The notes: generated from the sequence alone by a model not told the origin. DNA of 64,000 nucleotides from Isoetes taiwanensis (GCA_021234155.1 JAJEKV010000331.1:62001-126000), one strand, 5' to 3'; positions 49,220-61,029 are shown, numbered from the stretch's first letter. Program-made: numbers and translations.

Positions 49220-52200
49220 GGATCGGGAATCTAAAAACTACGTAGATGAACCAAGCGGGTGCCACCGAAGACATTTCGATGTGCATCAACTAACCCATTG
49301 AATCGGCCCTTGCGGTATGCTTTGACCGGCCATTTCTTATCTGCTCCAATGTCCTGCTGGAATAATTCTTCAAGAACACCGGGGAAATCCTTGTATAACA
49401 TTACGCTCTAGTGTTATTCTTCAATCTGACTAAAGTATCTTGACAAAGATGTGATTTTTATTAAGTATTGAAGCAAATAAACATCAATTTTGTCGGGTTA
49501 CGACGGTGAAAAGTAGGCACCATGATGAAGTAAATGGTGGGGACGAGAAATGTCTTGTAAACCTCATCATCTGCAATAATTACATTTCTACGCCATACTC
49601 GTGAAAGTTTTGCATATACCTTATGGAGTGGCTTCATAAAAATAGGATTAGAAGACTCCAAAGGATACTTGAAAGGCATCTCATCACAGAAACTGGTCCC
49701 CAAATGAATATGAATTTGTCTTTCTTAGCGGGGACATAGGACATCAAGCACCTCATGAACATTAAATCTGTTCATAGAGGACCAAATGGCTAAGTCATAT
49801 GAGTAAGATGCTTCCCCGCAAGAAAGCATGTACTCCCTTTGAATACAACTACTTTGTTAGTTGTTGATGATTTTAATAATTGAGGGTTTATCTTTTTAAG
49901 ATCATCCCTCAATTGATTGCTTCTTCTAAAGGTCTTCACGAGAACGCCATTAAGATCTAGAATCAGCAATCTCTTTTGCCTAATAACAATTGGCAGTGCA
50001 GTGGAACTTGAAGCTACATTTACACTTTGTACTTCAGTGGACCTAACATTCACAACATTAATCAAGTGAATACACACCCAAATTCAAGTACAAATATTGA
50101 GATTAAATTAAAAAAGCACAAGACCTGGAAGTTAATTGGGATACATTTAAGTCCTCATCACTTTGGACTACTTGGTCACTCCCTGAAGATTACAGAAGAC
50201 AACTCAAATAATGAAGACAATAATTTAAGAATTCAAATTAAACAATCAGGAATGAATTATTCTGCTCAAGGGATGTTGTTATTCCCCATCATGGATCCAA
50301 TCATTGCTGCAAGTTTTGTACCTTTACCTTATGCGGATAGTCTTTGCGGCTTGTACATTTAGTGGGTGTTCTTTTATTGGCTGCTCTTCATGAACTTCTT
50401 TTGAACTTTCAAACCTTGCACCTGCAATATCGCAAGGGTTGAGTTTATATTGTCCATGACATCCTTCTCAACCTCTTCTTCATTGCCTTGCAAGTTACAT
50501 TTGCCTCGCATCATTCCCATCATTCTTTTGACCTCTCCCTCTTAAAGGATACTTTCTAGTAACCTTGGCTTTGGTCTGAACAGCTGCTTTGGCCTTGCCA
50601 CCTCCTTTCTTTTGCTAGTCTCTTCTTTATTCAATGTCTTCTTTTCCTTCCCTGTCTTCTTCACAACCACATCGACTTTTTCTTCTTGATCTTGCTTACG
50701 CTTCTTCCCTGGTTGGAGTGTCTAAGACATACTCAATCTCCTCATCTGAAGTGACCTTTGTTTCTTCCCCTGAATTTTACCGCCAATTCTTAAGCGCATT
50801 GGGGTCACCTGTCGAGAAAATTCTCTGTTTCAATATCGGAATCATCCACGACATGTCTCAACCTTCTTCTCTTTCGTGCTAGTAGAAGGGACTTCAATTG
50901 GTCAGATTGCACATCTACTGGGTAAAAGCATGAAAGGGTGTCTATAAATGTATCCCTTTTTGGTACATGTGGCTATATTACACAAATCACCCAAAGTACC
51001 CAAAAGTACATGCATAGCGAAAACATATCCGAAATTTAGCTTAAATGTATATGCAAAGTACATAAAATCGAAAAGTGTATGTTTATACAAATAAAAAAGT
51101 GACCAAAATGTACGTGAAAAGTATCCATATTTGTACACATCAATTAAAGATAATGTACGCATACACCCTTTCATGCTTTTACCCTACTACATCTTCAATT
51201 GCAGAATTGCATTTGATCCCAAATCTGATTTCACGAAACTTAATCTAGGATCAAAGGAAGCAACTGCTCAATCGCAATGAGGAATGCAAGCCAAGCTCAA
51301 CATAAAGGTCTTCGGGAACTAGGCATTCACATTTCAAACATTTGCCTTCCTTTAACAAAGTAAAAGACACATCACATGATATTCATGTGAGCAATCAAGA
51401 ATTAAAGAAAGCTTGTACTTATCGGAAATCCCAAACCACAAGCATTACAAAAATTTTGTAAAAACACGGAAGATTTCTCTTGATGGTGTTGATGCGAGAA
51501 AGTTGAATTCGTGATGTCTCCCTAGACTGTCAAGGTTTTTGCATATTCCTTGGTCAGCCTTTGATGTCACCATCAGTTGAATTAATTACGCCTCAAATTT
51601 CCCTTCTTCAAAATGGATCTGGATCTCCGTGTCCGCATAATGACTCCATGGACTCTGCAAGATACTCCTCAAACATTAACTTTCTCTCCAACTCCTTTAT
51701 TTCATGTTCTACTTCTACGTGTCATGAGGCCCTCTTTTCAACAAGCAAAGTGATTTCAATTGTTCCATCTTTGTGTCTTTTTTAGGTTAGCCTTTTAAAA
51801 ATTTTGTCATTTGACTTTTCTTCACCGCTGGGCTAACAACTATATCTGCATTTCTTTTCCATCCGAGTTTTCTTGATCATAAGTTTTTCCAGATTCTCTG
51901 TCACTCCTCTGCAGATTCGGTTTCAAGTTTGTCCGATCAAGTTTACTACTTGCTACCTCTTTGCTCGAAACCGAGGCTTTGAATCAATTTCTTGTTTCTC
52001 TTTAAAACCACGACCTCTCGCCCTGCTATGCACGTAAACCATAACACGTGCACCATATGCACCCAATTGATTTGATGGCCTTCGGGATCTTCAAGACCTT
52101 CTTGGCAATTTTCCCAAGCAAATGCAAGGGCAAATTGCTTCCTAACTTCATTGTTTGAAACCCCATCTAGATAAAGAATCCTTAACAAAACCGGTCCAAT

Positions 52201-52400
52201 TTGGCCTTGGATGTGGTGAATAGCAAAGAACTTTAGTGCGGCCTCGACTTGGAATTGAGGGGTTCTTGCCAAACCGATTGCTTGTTCTTGTGTAACATTA
52301 TTTGCCCCAATTGAATCTCCGCTCACGAGGTCGCGCAAACCATGGTTTGAAAGGCCGCGGTATCCTTCGAAATCATCACCAGAATCGCCTCCTCTACCAT
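49220..52400 (-). pseudogene. RING-like finger plus HAD phosphatase-like gene of element 2
   Basis: This corresponds to the minus-strand gene of element 1. A start is possible at the ATG ending at 52400, though the conserved N-terminal block (DDFEGYRGLSNHGLRDLV, NNEVRKQFALAFAWENC) is in a neighbouring frame. The finger is better preserved here: a CxxC (CNAC, about 51455), then CSHEYHVMC and, after a shift, CxxC (about 51400-51335), a RING/PHD-like spacing. A basic segment follows and is split by a 265-bp MITE. The HAD part starts KRLLILDLNGVLV (about 49985), has AIWSSMN-like sequence in shifted frames, then IADDEVYKTF (about 49590). The last exon has WPVKAYRKGRFNGL and VFGGTRLVHLRSF, with a stop near 49230. 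DxNGxL again replaces the classical DxDGT. Confidence 0.7.
50920..51184. mobile_element. 265-bp MITE with GGGT ends nested in element 2
   Basis: The ends are 22-bp inverted repeats, GGGTAAAAGCATGAAAGGGT at the left and the exact reverse complement at the right. The 4-bp target duplication TACT lies at 50916-50919 and 51185-51188. It has no coding capacity. The GGGT start and 4-bp duplication match the class of elements 1 and 2, so it may be a non-autonomous relative mobilised by a related transposase. It lies within the minus-strand gene between the finger and the basic region. Confidence 0.9.
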
Positions 52401-52606
52401 TGTAATCGATTCACGAATGTAAGTTAGGATAATTGATCTATGATGTGAGCGGAGAAAAACAGAGCAAAAAGAAACACAAATTGGGATAAAAAGGAAGGTG
52501 CACGGAAGCTAGGTCTTGTGGCGGGAACCGAGGAATTAGATTGTGGGAGGTATAACTACGAGTTGCTAAGTGCTTGGAAGTGCTTTAGGTGCTAAGTGCT
52601 TCGGCG

Positions 52607-52636
52607 TTTTTGGGTAGCATTACCATATTTACACCC
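52607..52636 (-). repeat. Right terminal inverted repeat of element 2
   Basis: It is the reverse complement of 43452-43481. Inside it, 52566-52605 carries AAGTGCTT and GTGCTTTAGGTGCT words. The ATGC duplication follows at 52637-52640. Confidence 0.95.
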
Positions 52637-53796
52637 ATGCAAGGATCACAAAAATAAGAGAGGGGCCTATAAAGCGACTTTGTTGGGCCATTTGGGTTTA
52701 TAGTTGAGCAGAATGTATCCGGCCGAGTACCGGTAAGGTGGGGGGTACAACAACATGGGCATGCATCACAATCTTGGCTAATGGATTTGAAGCACTTTTG
52801 ATAGTACTAGAAGCTATGCAAGTCAAACTAAGAGTCTTGGTCTCTAAGGTCCATAATTGCAAAGCGAAGGGGTAATTATTGATAGAAAGTTAATTGAATT
52901 GAATTGAATTTCATCATCCATGAAGACCAAAGACCAATCGGCCTATGGGACCCAAACATAGAAAATAGCTTGACCTATTTTGTCCGGGATTAAAAAAAGC
53001 CCGCCCGAATAGTTTTAGAGAAAAACCTTAGCATGTTGAGAAACTATAGAGACGAAGCATGCACTTGAATTACTCATGGATAGAAAAGTGGATAGATATT
53101 GTCTTGCATTCAAAGATGTCAAAATATCTTACAATGCCATCTATCATGATTGGCTAATGAAGCAATTTTAATAGTATTAGCTGCTCTAAGTCAAAAACAC
53201 CGCCATGTGGCATTGTATCATTCTCGCCAAGTAAATTAAAATCTTTTTATCCCTAATTAAAAAAAAAAAAAAAACATTTAATAGTACTAGAAGCTATGCA
53301 AGGCAAAGTAAGAGGTCCATAATTGCGTTTTGGGGGGGGGTACATACATGGGCTTGTGGATTCAGATTGGCTAACGATAATTGCCATCTATGATGTAAGG
53401 TTGACATGCCTAAATTGACTAAGGGAGGATTTTGAAGAAGCTTTAAATAAAGACATGGAATACAAAATCATTAATTCCAAGATAAAGCACTGCGAATATT
53501 TACCCATTCTTGGCAAATACGCAATCTTAATGTTTACCAAAGGTTTGGTTCCAAAAAAGAGTTGGAAGCAACTTTTAGTTGCCAATGCATGCTTGGCCTA
53601 AAAGAACATATCTGCAACCAATGTTCCAACCTCTAATGAAAATATGTGCAACCATTATGTGCACAATGGTACATTCTACCAAGCGTTTTTGAAGTTACAT
53701 TTTTTATGTACAAAACTGAAGTTATATCATGTAAGTGTGCCAGCCTCCTGTGAAACCCTTGACTTTGCTGATCAGCAACGAACTGTTAAATGAGGC
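52637..53796 (-). repeat. Right part of the inverted copy of block A, kinase 3' flank
   Basis: The reverse complement matches 7005-8217. It continues the copy cut by element 2 and reaches into the last codons of the kinase gene. Differences from 7005-8217 include the length of a T/A run (53264-53276 versus 7511-7520) and small indels. Confidence 0.9.
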
Positions 53797-54718
53797 ATCA
53801 TAGCCTGCCATAGTTTGGAGAAGGGATTTTTAGGCTGAACACATTTCCTATGCAAATGGGACATTCTTCCTTTCTGACATGAAGTTGCACTTGAACAGTG
53901 TTTAACGATCCATGGATGAGATAAAATTTGCTCCAAAGATATTCTGTCCTCTGGTTTGGGCTTCAACATAGCCAAAACAAGGTCTGTGGCGTCCTTTGGA
54001 ACAAGACAATCTAAATACCACACAGCAAAATCCTGGCCTTCACACAGTAGTTTCTTAAGCTCATCGTTGCTCAACCTTGGAAATGCTATGTTGCCACTGA
54101 GTGCCTCATATAAAATCAACCCTAGACCCCAAATATCCACTTCCTTAGAGCACCGTTGGTGCCAAACCTCCGGTGCAACATAACGTGGAGCTCCTACTAT
54201 GTCTGTAAAACAAGGATCATCAGCAGAAAAAAAACCAGAGCGTCCGAAATCTGAAACCCTAACATCATAGCCACCAGAATGTTGTCCGACTTGAGATCTC
54301 TGTGCACAATTCCATTGGCATGTAAAACCTGTATATGCTGTGCTAGGTTTCTTATAAGAAGCGCTGATTCCTTTTGGGAGAGTTTACCTTTCTTTTCAAT
54401 TCTAGAAGCCAAGCTACAATGACATAGTTCCATGATCAAATGCCAAAAACCTTCATCTATGATTACCCCTTCCAAATGCACAAAGCCGGAGCAGCCGGAA
54501 AGTTTCCGCATAATCTCGATCTCTTTTTCGACCTCTGCCTCTCCCATCGCGTTTTTTCCCATTCTGGAAATGGTTTTGCACGCAAATTGCTTCCTGCTGC
54601 TTTTACTCCGGCAAAGAAAGACTGTGGCTGCTCCTCCGCTGCCAATTTTCTTGAGCACATCGTAACGCTCTAGAAGATTGGGATAGTCCTTGCTCAAATC
54701 CGTCGTATTCTTCTTCAT
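53772..54718 (-). pseudogene. Intronless CDPK/PPCK-like Ser/Thr protein kinase, one frameshift
   Basis: A protein kinase catalytic domain fills almost the whole frame, about 315 residues, with no regulatory domain visible. This resembles small kinases of the PEP-carboxylase-kinase/CDPK group. The motifs in order are a glycine loop IGSGGAATV (residues about 23-31), the catalytic Lys in FACKTI, a Glu-rich C-helix, HRDLKSDN (about 150), then SDFG, APRYVAPEVW, the VDIWGLGL helix and HPWIV. The frame changes just after NIL (near 54283) and DFG lies in the next frame with no stop between, consistent with loss of one or four bases. Start: ATG at 54718-54716; a further upstream GTG is in frame but unlikely. 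Either a young pseudogene or an assembly error. Its 3' end is duplicated at 7005 and its 5' flank at 61219. Confidence 0.8.
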
Positions 54719-54750
54719 TCCGACAAACACAAGCGAGCGAAACCTAAAGA

Positions 54751-54966
54751 AACTGAATGAATGAACGAAACAAAGAGCCCGTGCCCTTTTATTGACTGCC
54801 CGGACGTTGCCTTTTTTTCTACACTAAAAATAGACACCACGCTTCTCCAGATAGATTTGCGTCACTTGCCTTCTATTTGTCCGCAAGAAATGCATGGAAA
54901 AGGCTGGTCAACGTCCGGCCGAAAATAGTTTGGCATATTCTAGCAGAATATACCTTCAGAAGATCC
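54751..54966 (-). promoter_or_regulatory. Kinase 5' flank, duplicated elsewhere
   Basis: This is the sequence immediately upstream of the kinase start. It recurs in the same orientation at 61219-61386 with about 48 bp missing. It presumably contains the kinase 5' UTR and promoter, though I cannot point to a convincing TATA box. Confidence 0.5.
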
Positions 54967-55422
54967 ACATATAATTAACTTTGCAATCTTGAGATAAGCC
55001 TCACTTGGAATATATTATAGACTTTAGAGCTTATTCATTCTACTATGAAAATTTGTTATACATCATAGTCGCTAATTTTGCACTTTTTTATGTGTATTGA
55101 AGGACAGGTCTTAGCATGAAGGATCTTCTTTTTGCATTTATACACTCATTTAAAAGATTGTCTTGAAATGTATGGGTATCTTCTTTTAGTTGACATCCGA
55201 ACGGGAGAATATAAATATTGAGAAATTATATTTTTTGCGAAATTTGACCTTACGCAGTATTGAAACTTGCACAACATGCCACGGTGAAACATGCAACAGC
55301 ATGGCTGCATTTGATTTCTAAAGGCATGATGTCAATAGTTGGAATAGGGCATTAGTCATGGGTATTAGATGGATGTAACGAAATGCATAGGTTAAAAGAA
55401 GTACAGTGGAATAGACAAATAG

Positions 55423-55550
55423 AATAAAATGTGTGTGGAATATTATAAAATGTGATAGTGGAATGGGATGGGTGATGAGTGTGTAGAATAAAATGTGTGT
55501 GGAATATTATAAAATGTGATAGTGGAATGGGATGGGTGATGAGTGTGTAG
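55423..55550. repeat. Perfect 64-bp tandem duplication
   Basis: Units 55423-55486 and 55487-55550 appear identical (AATAAAATGTGTGTGGAATA...). A 202-codon minus-strand frame crosses it, but its composition (Ile, His, Thr, Cys-rich) and the repeat argue that it is not a gene. Confidence 0.9.
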
Positions 55551-55713
55551 AGTACTTCATTGCCTGTGACCTCAAGATCATTTCTTATATATTCACACGA
55601 CTTTGGCTTCATAAAAATGCATTGCTGTAACAAAACTACAATCGAAGTGCAGTAGAAGAAAATTGAATATCTGTATAATTGGCAACACGTGTTTCGAACA
55701 ATCAAACACACGT

Positions 55714-55751
55714 GGAGGATGCATGTAGGGTTGGAGGATGCATGTAGGGTT
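55714..55751. repeat. Perfect 19-bp tandem duplication
   Basis: GGAGGATGCATGTAGGGTT occurs twice head to tail. Local slippage is the likely cause. Confidence 0.9.
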
Positions 55752-56039
55752 GCATTACAACTTGTTGAATGTCTAAATACGATGATGGTGAATAAAACTA
55801 TTACAAAAATTAAGACGCAAATTATTGGAATATCCGATGGGATCAAAATTGTACTATTAGAGGTTATTGCTTGAATAATATTTTTTAAGATGCAAACCAA
55901 TAGTAAACATGTGCAAATATAGAGGTCAAAGAATGTCAATCTTAAAATGGAGTTGCCCACTGAAAATTGTGAAGTAGTTCCAACAAAACCACTTGACCTT
56001 ATTGATGTGGTGGGCCTAAGAAAAAGACTATGGGTGGTT

Positions 56040-57960
56040 ATAAATTTGGTGCTGCTGTAAGATTCCTATTAGATAATAAGTTACCGAACACTTTGGTCAA
56101 CATGCTGAGTACAAATTGTCTGCAATTATAAAGACTGCCAGCTTGCAAATTAAGCTGAAACATTGCCGACCCTTCTGCCATCGGTCGCAGTGACTTCAGA
56201 TTCATTAGTGTTGTACCTTCCTCTTCCATATGGCTCAGGATCATCAAAGGAACCAAGAAAGCTGTGTTTTAATTTCAAAATATAGTTATCGGATGTGCTT
56301 AAGTTCTATCGTGGGATGCAAAATGCTGATAACAACATGAATCTCTTATTACAATGGTCTAGCAAATCAATAGAATTGATGTACTTTTGCTACAAACTTG
56401 AAATGGGAAAGCAGTCTGAACACTTGCATCAATCAGTTATGACCAAAACAATGCAATTTCAATTAGACAATACCTGGGTCAGAGAAGGAAGCCAGCTTGG
56501 AACACCTTTCATGCTTGTCAATAGAGCATGAGAAGTCTGACTCTGCTGATAATTTATCGAGCCATTGTGCAAAGGCCATTAGCCCATTTCGGCATTTTAC
56601 GAGAATGATCACTTGCAGATGTAGCTACTTCCTCTGACAATATTGTTTGGGAAAAGGTGCTGCGAGTTACTGAACCTATCTTAGCAAGCGAAGTCTGTAG
56701 TTGACCTTGGAACAGTTGCGGTAAAGGACCCTTCTGAGCATGAGGCAATTGATGATGTCTGGATGAAACAGATGCAACCGCCAGCCCGACCTCTTCTTTG
56801 GATGAACAACATGAGCGGACTTCCGGAGGCAATAGGCGATACACGCACCGATTTTGCATTACTTTGATGACTTTCTTGAGCACTCAATAGCCTAGTGCCT
56901 CAACTATTGCTCCGGTGAGTCACGCAACCATCTAACATTGAAATTATGGCAAGCAAAGGTACAAAATATGGATACATATGAATGAGAAATTGCTGGCATG
57001 GGGTTAAGAATTATGGGAGGTCACATGTTGAGGAGCTGCCTGAGATTGATAAGACTAATGTCAGAAGGAGGTCCATTGAGAACTCTATTGACAATAATCA
57101 TGTTAAGACTGCGTGTTGAGTGGTAAGGGTTCCACTACAGAAAGGCATCTCACCCTTGACAAAGATTAGAACCTGTGGTATAAACAACACACCCATTGAA
57201 CGCCCCTTATCCATAGCAAGCATTCACTGTATCAGAAAACCCTGCACAACACAATACAACCTTAGGATTGTGCCCATTTCTTTCGATTCGATTCATTAAA
57301 TAGGTTAACAATCGAAATTCAATTTAAATCTTAAATACATGAGTATGGAGAATTCTATTCTGATCAACTTGTATATATATGTGTATAGAGAACTTACCGA
57401 AGTTTCCAGGATTCATCATAACGTCCATGGTTATGTCGAATCCATTAGAATAAACACAGCATCTGAAAACTGTTGGTTTAGTCTTTCCTGGTCTGACCAA
57501 TCCATCTACAAAGACAGGTACTATAGTTTAACTATAGTTTAATAAAGAGGTGTGCCTAGGAAGTTTAAAATTTAGTACATGCATTAGGAAATATCAGCCT
57601 AGCTGCAAAGTCAAGACAGGAGCTCACCTTCTTGCATCTTCTTGTATAAAAATACCTCAGAACCATTTCAGGAGCTCATTCCAGGGCTGCTGTTTAATTG
57701 CAACACAGGCTACAAACTTCGACCAACATCCTGCAAAAGCTACAAAGGACTGAATAAATATATGCACAATTTGGCTATGATAGATTTAAAACTTACAGGA
57801 ATAGCTTTAGTTTACCACAGCGAACACCACATTAACCTCAATTCCTTGTAAAGCTTCGGGGCTTCTCCAAATGTGTGCAGGGGTTTAACTTCTGCAAGCA
57901 ATCCTCCGACCATAGGTCTTCGCTTCTATGAAGGGTTTCAAAATTCTCATCTGCGAAATA
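56040..57960 (-). pseudogene. Exons of an unrecognised spliced host gene, minus strand
   Basis: Several minus-strand stretches look like conserved exons. From about 57954 (after a CATTTATTTCGCAG acceptor), reading needs one shift to reach GLLAEVKPLHTFGEAPKLYK. At about 57525-57401 the frame reads VRPGKTKPTVFRCCVYSNGF and on to NPGNF, directly before GTAAGTTC. At 56880-56476 the frame includes LAKIGSVTRSTFSQTILSEE and, one shift later, MAFAQWLDKLSAES...FSDPG directly before GTATTG. At 56255-56040 a possible last exon includes NVSAQFASWQSLYN-like sequence. All lie in one direction and two end at plausible donors, so I think they belong to one gene. I do not recognise the product. The one-base shifts mean it is broken or mis-assembled. 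Confidence 0.45.
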
Positions 57961-58199
57961 AATGAATGAATCTCTTTTTCAGAAGTTAGATGCGTTACAG
58001 AACCCGTGAAAATCCAAATACAGATGGAACATCACTCCGTAACCATCAGCCGTCTGTTCAACCATCTATTCTTCATCAGCCATCTGTTCAATGGTGGCCA
58101 TCTGTTCAATGGTTCACAGCTCGTGCAAGCTTGGGTAGGCCGCCGGATCCTCCCCCGACCCTAGCTAGCGAAACTATACTTTCAGCATTTTAGCCTTTT

Positions 58200-59610
58200 T
58201 ATGTTTCAACCGTCCGATAGATAGATAGCAATATCCTAGCCGTCCAAATTAGGGCGAGATTCAAGACAGACATACACTATAATTTTATTATATAGGATAT
58301 AGACTTCACAACTTTAACTCAATCTTGTAGCTCCCATCACCACATGCCCTACCCCTCACCACCAAAGTTCAAGAAAAAAAGAGGAAATTATTGTGCATGG
58401 GCGTATTACGCCGCCAAAATTTCTCGTTCCTATGATTCTGGCGAGGTCCGGGGAAAAAGGGGGATTCAATTTTTTTCCCATGGTGCGAGGTGCTCCCTTT
58501 TTTTGTGGTTGCTCTTCATGGTGAAAATAGCGGGTTTTGGCTTCACATGGCCTGCTAAGAACGATCGGATGGAGGCAAAGAACGGTCAGATAGGGCGCTT
58601 GGATGGCCTGCCTCGCTTAAATCCGCCCCTCTGTGCAAATCGGCTTTTCTTTGTTCTTGCTTACATTTTTTTGTAGGGCAAGTGGACCTTTGGCAGAATA
58701 GGGTTTGCGGGGAAATTTGGTGCCTTCAAGAAAAGGGTGCAGAGGTCAAGAATTTGGTTCTAGTATTGCCCAAGGTCGATGGTGATATTGCTGGCCTGCT
58801 ACCGATTTGCTTTGGTTGGTCTTTGGTTGTTTTGGGGTGTGCAATTAGCTTTTCAACGTATTCTCGGTGTTGTTAAAGCGAAGTTGGATTTGCTCGGGGC
58901 TCAAGCATAACCCTACTTATGGTGATGTCGTCACGGAACTACAAACCATTTCGAGATTGTGAGGGTTCGGGATGATCCAAGGAGGCCGGTTTTGGTTGTT
59001 GGTTTTGTCATCAACGGTTGTATTTTAGGAAGCGGGGAATGAGGAAGGGGAGAGGTTTCTCGACCGAGAGAGAGCCCTCTTATATGATCTGCGTCGTGGA
59101 TTGGGATTCGGGATTTAGACTGGGCTTTGGATTTGCTTGTAACAGATTGCTTTTGCGAAAACAATGGTTCCTCACATCGTATTTTGGCGTCCGCAGACGA
59201 TTTCAGACGTCTATGTGGCATATGGGAAGCGTGGTGCTATACGGGGGTGTGAGGTGTAAAATCCCGTGCCTTTGATTTAGCATATTCTCACCATATGCCT
59301 TCATCCAAATTAAGACATATAGCCATATTAACACATAAACACATAGATACACATAGATATAAAGCAAATTGTGCATGGACGTATTACCTCCTAATAAAAT
59401 TTAAGGTGATATTATTAGTTGGTATAGCAATGGCTCCCTCCTTACAACCCATACAACTATTCAAATGAAAACCACCACAACATATGCGTAGCTAGCTACA
59501 AACTTCCCAAGTCATACAAGAATATAAAATGTTGATCAACTTATATTTTCTCTTACATTTGTATTAATACAATGCATATACAATGGCAACAATATACACA
59601 TATCATACAA
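58200..59610. other. Unassigned, somewhat GC-richer region
   Basis: Open frames of 60-110 codons occur on both strands (for example 58344-58676 and 59018-59275), but I recognise none and they overlap each other. The GC-richer texture from 58350 to 59260 differs from the neighbours and may be an old retroelement 5' region. Confidence 0.3.
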
Positions 59611-60341
59611 TGTCACTGACCTACAAAAGTAGGATCAATTGCACTACCTTGAACTCCCTGGGTTCCCCTTGACCTTGAGTTCCCGAGAACTCCCCCACGA
59701 CAATGAAAAACTAATCCTCAGGATTAGCTTGAAGCCTTGCTTCATGAAGTTCTATCACCGGAACTAATATTGTTACCGCAATATTGCTCAACACCATAGC
59801 AAAATCTTTGCACAATGGATAATTCCAAAGGAACAAAAAAGTCTGTGGAATAATCCTAATAGGATCGAAACTGATTCTAGGCAACTCAGAAAGAAGATAC
59901 AGGCTGTAAGCACAAGCTTTAAACCGCCAACAGAATCCTGCCAAGCTGCTTCCAACAAAAGATGGGATCTCTAAAACCCATCCCAAACTCCTTTATAGAG
60001 TTCCGAAGGCTAAGATTAGCCTGAGCAAAGGCCGTGGGCCTTTGTCTCACTCAGAATAGAGCATCAGATCCCTTGATCCGAACCTTTTTACCAAATCCGG
60101 CCGACCTGTATCAGGTCACCTCATACCCATAAATCAATGGTTAGGGGGTTTTCTAAGAGGGCCTTTATAATTTTAATATAATGACACTTTTGTATATGAA
60201 GCAAACGCCATTTGTAAATAACCCCACGCCGCCCCTAGGCATTAATAATTCGCGGAACGTTCACAGGCCACCACGTGGCATTCCTAGGGCAGACTCTTAG
60301 TCCCAAGGCCTGCAAACGCGACTTGCCCTTGGTCCGTAACA
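59611..60341 (-). mobile_element. Probable 3' LTR of a Ty3/gypsy-like retrotransposon
   Basis: Read on the minus strand, the LTR would begin TGTTACGGACC at 60341 and end GTGACA at 59611, a TG...CA pair with short inverted ends. Immediately upstream of it on the minus strand is a purine-rich tract (AAAGGGAGGGGTGG, about 60345-60360), as expected for the plus-strand primer site. No second LTR is visible in the window. Confidence 0.6.
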
Positions 60342-60500
60342 ATTTCCACCCCTCCCTTTAAGACCTTGTCCTCAAGATCTAAAGTTTCAAATGAGGAAAA
60401 TGTTGCACAAACTCCTCCACGGGAGACTGGCCCTGCCACAAGACCGGATATTCACGAATATCTCTATTGTGCAACCGCCAAAGAAACACCATGCATAGCT
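60342..60500 (-). pseudogene. C-terminal end of gypsy polyprotein fragment
   Basis: Upstream of the purine tract on the minus strand, the sequence reads LHNRDIREYPVLWQGQ, then EEFVQHFPHLKL. This resembles the chromodomain-like tail and terminal segment (VKW...F..F..LE) of plant gypsy/chromovirus polyproteins. Only this tail is recognisable. A shifted second relic of the same segment lies at 61080-61215. Confidence 0.5.
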
Positions 60501-61029
60501 CATAAATGTTCATCATTCAGAATAAGACATTAGCTCCACATTTGCAAACACAACTTGGTTAGACTTTTTGCAATCCAAAAGTTGCATCAACAACAAGGAG
60601 CAAATTTAGATCATCTGTCTTAGCCGAATACATCAAGCACTACACGCCAAATGGATATTCTTGCGAAAACCAGAGCCAAGCACAAGCCAGATTCCTGATT
60701 AGGCAAGATAGTATGACCCAGGCAGTTTGACAAACATCCCGGTGATGCAACCCCAAAACAAGAACCCTTGCCTTTGCAAGAAAAGAAAAAAAAAAGTTGT
60801 ACTTTGTATTCTTGGTATATTTACCTTTAGATTGATCCGACCAACCATGGTTGTCTGTCAACCCATACAAACACAAAGATTTCAAGTCCATTCTTGGACT
60901 TCTTAACCTTGATTTTATTGCCACTCAAGTATACGAACTTTGCCATCTCAAAATTCGGTAGATACAAGCGAGATCACCCAAAGGTAAAATCGATGCTACT
61001 CCAAAACCATAGGCGTCCCATAGGGTCTA

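Larger units (their letters stand above)
43452..52636. mobile_element. Large two-gene DNA transposon, element 2
   Basis: The ends are 30-bp inverted repeats at 43452-43481 and 52607-52636, starting GGGTGTAAATATGGTAATGC. They share the first ten bases and the general pattern with element 1 but differ inside. The 4-bp target duplication ATGC is at 43448-43451 and 52637-52640, and the uninterrupted site exists at 8214-8217. Gene content and orientation are as in element 1. At 9,185 bp it is longer than element 1 without its LINE, because of internal duplications between the two genes and an inserted MITE. Frame breaks in both genes indicate decay. Confidence 0.93.

Noticed and set aside
55352-55960. 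202-codon minus-strand open frame
   Set aside because: It crosses a 64-bp tandem repeat and a 19-bp repeat and has a biased Ile/His/Thr/Cys composition without motifs; most likely non-coding.
58344-58676. 110-codon frame with a hydrophobic segment
   Set aside because: Unrecognised, no partner exons, and in a GC-richer stretch where long chance frames are expected.
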